Of a DNA stretch of 7,900 nt, positions 6,455 to 7,900 are shown piece by piece. Position 1 is the stretch's first letter. The number at the start of each line of letters is the position of its first letter. The notes below the pieces were generated by a model. The model ran no database searches. It saw nothing but the letters and a program-made list of their open reading frames with translations, and had not been told where the DNA came from. The stretch is taken from NCBI GenBank assembly GCA_029573975.1, contig JAKQBU010000381.1, forward strand, positions 1-7,900, in the 5' to 3' direction. The position numbers and the translations under genes are program-made. Source of the stretch: Planctomycetota bacterium. GTDB lineage: Bacteria > Planctomycetota > Phycisphaerae > Sedimentisphaerales > SM23-30.

Positions 6455-7468
6455 TCAGATTTCCTGGTAATAAACCATCTCCAGCCGGCGGGCGCTGTGG
6501 TTTTGCTTTAAAATCGCGGTCACTTTACAGGAGGTGTTCTCCGCCTGGGCTGTAACGGTTACCCGATAGCAGGGTTCGGCAGAGGTGACCGTGATATATT
6601 CCTGTATAGCGGTAAAGATTTCCTCGGTCATACCGGGCACCTGCCGGATTTCACCCACGGAGGCAAAGGGGCGAATCGCACGATACTGTACTATTTGCCG
6701 GGCCAGGCCCTCCGTGATGGAGAGGCAAAGGCTGCGCAGCACGGGCAGCGGGGCATAATTGATATTGATTTTTCCGTCGCCATACACGGTCAAATAATCC
6801 GCTAATCCGGTCTCGGCAGTCTCCGGCGTGCCTTCGGTCAGATGGTAAAGCAGCCGGGGGGTGATATCCCGGACCAGCAGCAGCTGATCGATCCGATCCA
6901 GGGGCTGGTTGGCACAGGGATATGCCGGGACCTGCCGGCGGTAATATTCGGTCTCCGCCCCCCGGTTGGCATGGCTGACAAAAGCTAACTGGGTGATCTG
7001 ATCATCGGCATCCGTCCAGTCAATAAGGGCCGGAACCAGACCGTACTCCAGCCGCCGCGGGGACGGCAGCTTCTGATTGAGGACATCGATCAGCAGGAGA
7101 AGCTGGTCAATCCTCTGCCGTTCCAGTTGGTCGTTGGTTTTCAGTTTATTGATATTGATTTTACCGCCCTCCTGCGAGACCAGAATCCGGCACTGGCTGG
7201 CAGCGACCGGCAGTATCGTCTCCTGATTGAATAATCGGCACAGGCCCTCCTGATCCCGGTACTCGGGATATTGGCTCAGAAGCGCCCGGGTCAGCTCGAT
7301 TCCCGCGCGGGCGGCATGGCGGGCCTGCACCCGGCGATAAAAGGCATCTGTACTGCGCAGGTCCTGCCGGGACTGGTAGTTGAACTCCAGCAGGGCCGCC
7401 GCAATCAGGACAATCAGCAGCAGCACCGTAATCAGGATAAAACCTTGTTGTTTCCGTACGTTATCCAT
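6455..7468 (-). CDS. gspK: Type II secretion minor pseudopilin GspK
   Basis: The start is ATG at 7468 (337 aa), not 7615: it has AAGGAA (7473-7478) just upstream and puts a short type III signal sequence first. The prepilin peptidase site is QQG/FILITVLL, cut after Gly9; the usual Glu at +5 is absent (Thr), a known trait of GspK. Family landmarks: GGKININKL (101-109), LIDWTDADD (148-156), GAETEYY (170-176), then YGDGKININYAP (229-240) leading into a helix-hairpin-helix-like part that ends in RPFASVGEI (266-274). GspK caps the pseudopilus tip with GspI and GspJ. The first 8 bases overlap the end of gspJ. Four cysteines lie in pairs (77/93 and 300/314), which may form disulfides in the periplasm. 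Confidence 0.93.
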   Translation of the reverse strand: MDNVRKQQGFILITVLLLIVLIAAALLEFNYQSRQDLRSTDAFYRRVQARHAARAGIELTRALLSQYPEYRDQEGLCRLFNQETILPVAASQCRILVSQEGGKININKLKTNDQLERQRIDQLLLLIDVLNQKLPSPRRLEYGLVPALIDWTDADDQITQLAFVSHANRGAETEYYRRQVPAYPCANQPLDRIDQLLLVRDITPRLLYHLTEGTPETAETGLADYLTVYGDGKININYAPLPVLRSLCLSITEGLARQIVQYRAIRPFASVGEIRQVPGMTEEIFTAIQEYITVTSAEPCYRVTVTAQAENTSCKVTAILKQNHSARRLEMVYYQEI

Positions 7469-7900
7469 GGGTTTCCTTGGGATGCCAGCAGGGAACCGGA
7501 ACCAGGATTTCCCGGCGCAGCGATATGGAGGACTCTCCCTGAAAATCCACCTGAATCCGGACCGCCGCCGGAACTTCCGTATTGTGCCAACAGTCAAACC
7601 AGGTCTTTCCGTCAAAAAATTCCAGTTGGATCGATTTTATATGATGCGCCAGGGGCCGATCCTTGCCCCCATCCGGCGTGGATTCCTCGGTGGGCAGCCA
7701 GCGCTGCTGGCGATAGGAAAGAACCCCGGCGGCCGCATCGAAGCGATATTCCACCCGCAGCAAACCGGTTTGGCCATTCCCCGCGTCGATTCCCGTCGTA
7801 GTAAGTAAGGACAGGATTGTACCATGCTGTTGGCGGGAATCGCCGATGAGACAGGCCGGCCCGGCCCGTTGGATCATGCGATTTTCCGTCTGCCGGACGG
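7461..7900 (-). CDS. gspJ: Type II secretion minor pseudopilin GspJ (N-terminus beyond window)
   Basis: The frame is open to the window edge; the Met codon at 7877 is internal, because the reading continues upstream as VRQTENR. The N-terminal methylation site and helix are therefore not visible. What is seen is the globular C-terminal part: GLLRVEYRFDAAAGVLSYRQQ, then a basic/polar insert, HHIKSIQLEFFDGKTWFDCW, and a final strand VPAAVRIQVDF. This matches the GspJ/PulJ ending (L.RV.Y, then L......F.F.DG..W...W, then P.AV...). GspJ sits in the pseudopilus tip complex with GspI and GspK. It is followed by gspK with an 8-bp overlap, in the canonical order. Confidence 0.85.
   Translation of the reverse strand, partial: VRQTENRMIQRAGPACLIGDSRQQHGTILSLLTTTGIDAGNGQTGLLRVEYRFDAAAGVLSYRQQRWLPTEESTPDGGKDRPLAHHIKSIQLEFFDGKTWFDCWHNTEVPAAVRIQVDFQGESSISLRREILVPVPCWHPKETHG

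Noticed and set aside
5803..6555. Plus-strand frame (250 codons) opposite gspL and the end of gspK
   Set aside because: Ser/Arg-rich antisense shadow without motifs; the minus-strand genes are clearly real.
7469..7615. Longer N-terminus of GspK, starting at 7615
   Set aside because: It would put 49 mostly basic residues before the prepilin peptidase signal and overlap gspJ extensively; the ATG at 7468 has a ribosome binding site.

Overview
The window looks like chromosomal DNA of a Gram-negative, moderately GC-rich bacterium, most likely a planctomycete of the Phycisphaerae/Sedimentisphaerales kind. Two secreted proteins end in the 'PAPGAILLG...LVG..RRR' form of the PEP-CTERM sorting signal that is common in that group. 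A large InlB-repeat/beta-propeller surface protein and a PilM-like GspL fit the same picture. The lineage is inferred from protein style only; there is no rRNA or marker gene in the window.

Layout: (1) Bases 1-2773, plus strand: the 3' part of a large surface protein with InlB-type repeats, an Ig-like segment, a seven-bladed beta-propeller, a ZU5-like domain and a C-terminal Gly-Gly-Cys/membrane/basic anchor. (2) 2774-2912: convergent intergenic gap with a candidate terminator hairpin. (3) 2913-4158, minus strand: two adjacent genes for small exported PEP-CTERM proteins, probably one transcription unit. It is driven by a near-consensus sigma-70-type promoter (4232-4260), and an exact-spaced 18-bp tandem repeat lies in its 5' leader. 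(4) About 4261-4503: intergenic DNA with no supported gene. (5) 4504-7900, minus strand: the distal part of a type II secretion operon in canonical order gspJ-gspK-gspL-gspM. The genes overlap or nearly touch (8-nt overlap, 2-nt gap, 4-nt ATGA overlap), and gspJ is cut by the window edge.

How the parts relate: the type II secretion genes encode minor pseudopilins (J, K) and the inner-membrane assembly platform (L, M). The nearby genes encode three exported proteins, each with a C-terminal tripartite anchor/sorting tail but of two different classes (PAPG-type and GGC-type). A shared export theme is plausible, but a direct substrate relationship is inference from proximity. No sortase (exosortase or rhombosortase) is encoded here. 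I found no CRISPR array, tRNA, rRNA, insertion sequence or clear defence system.
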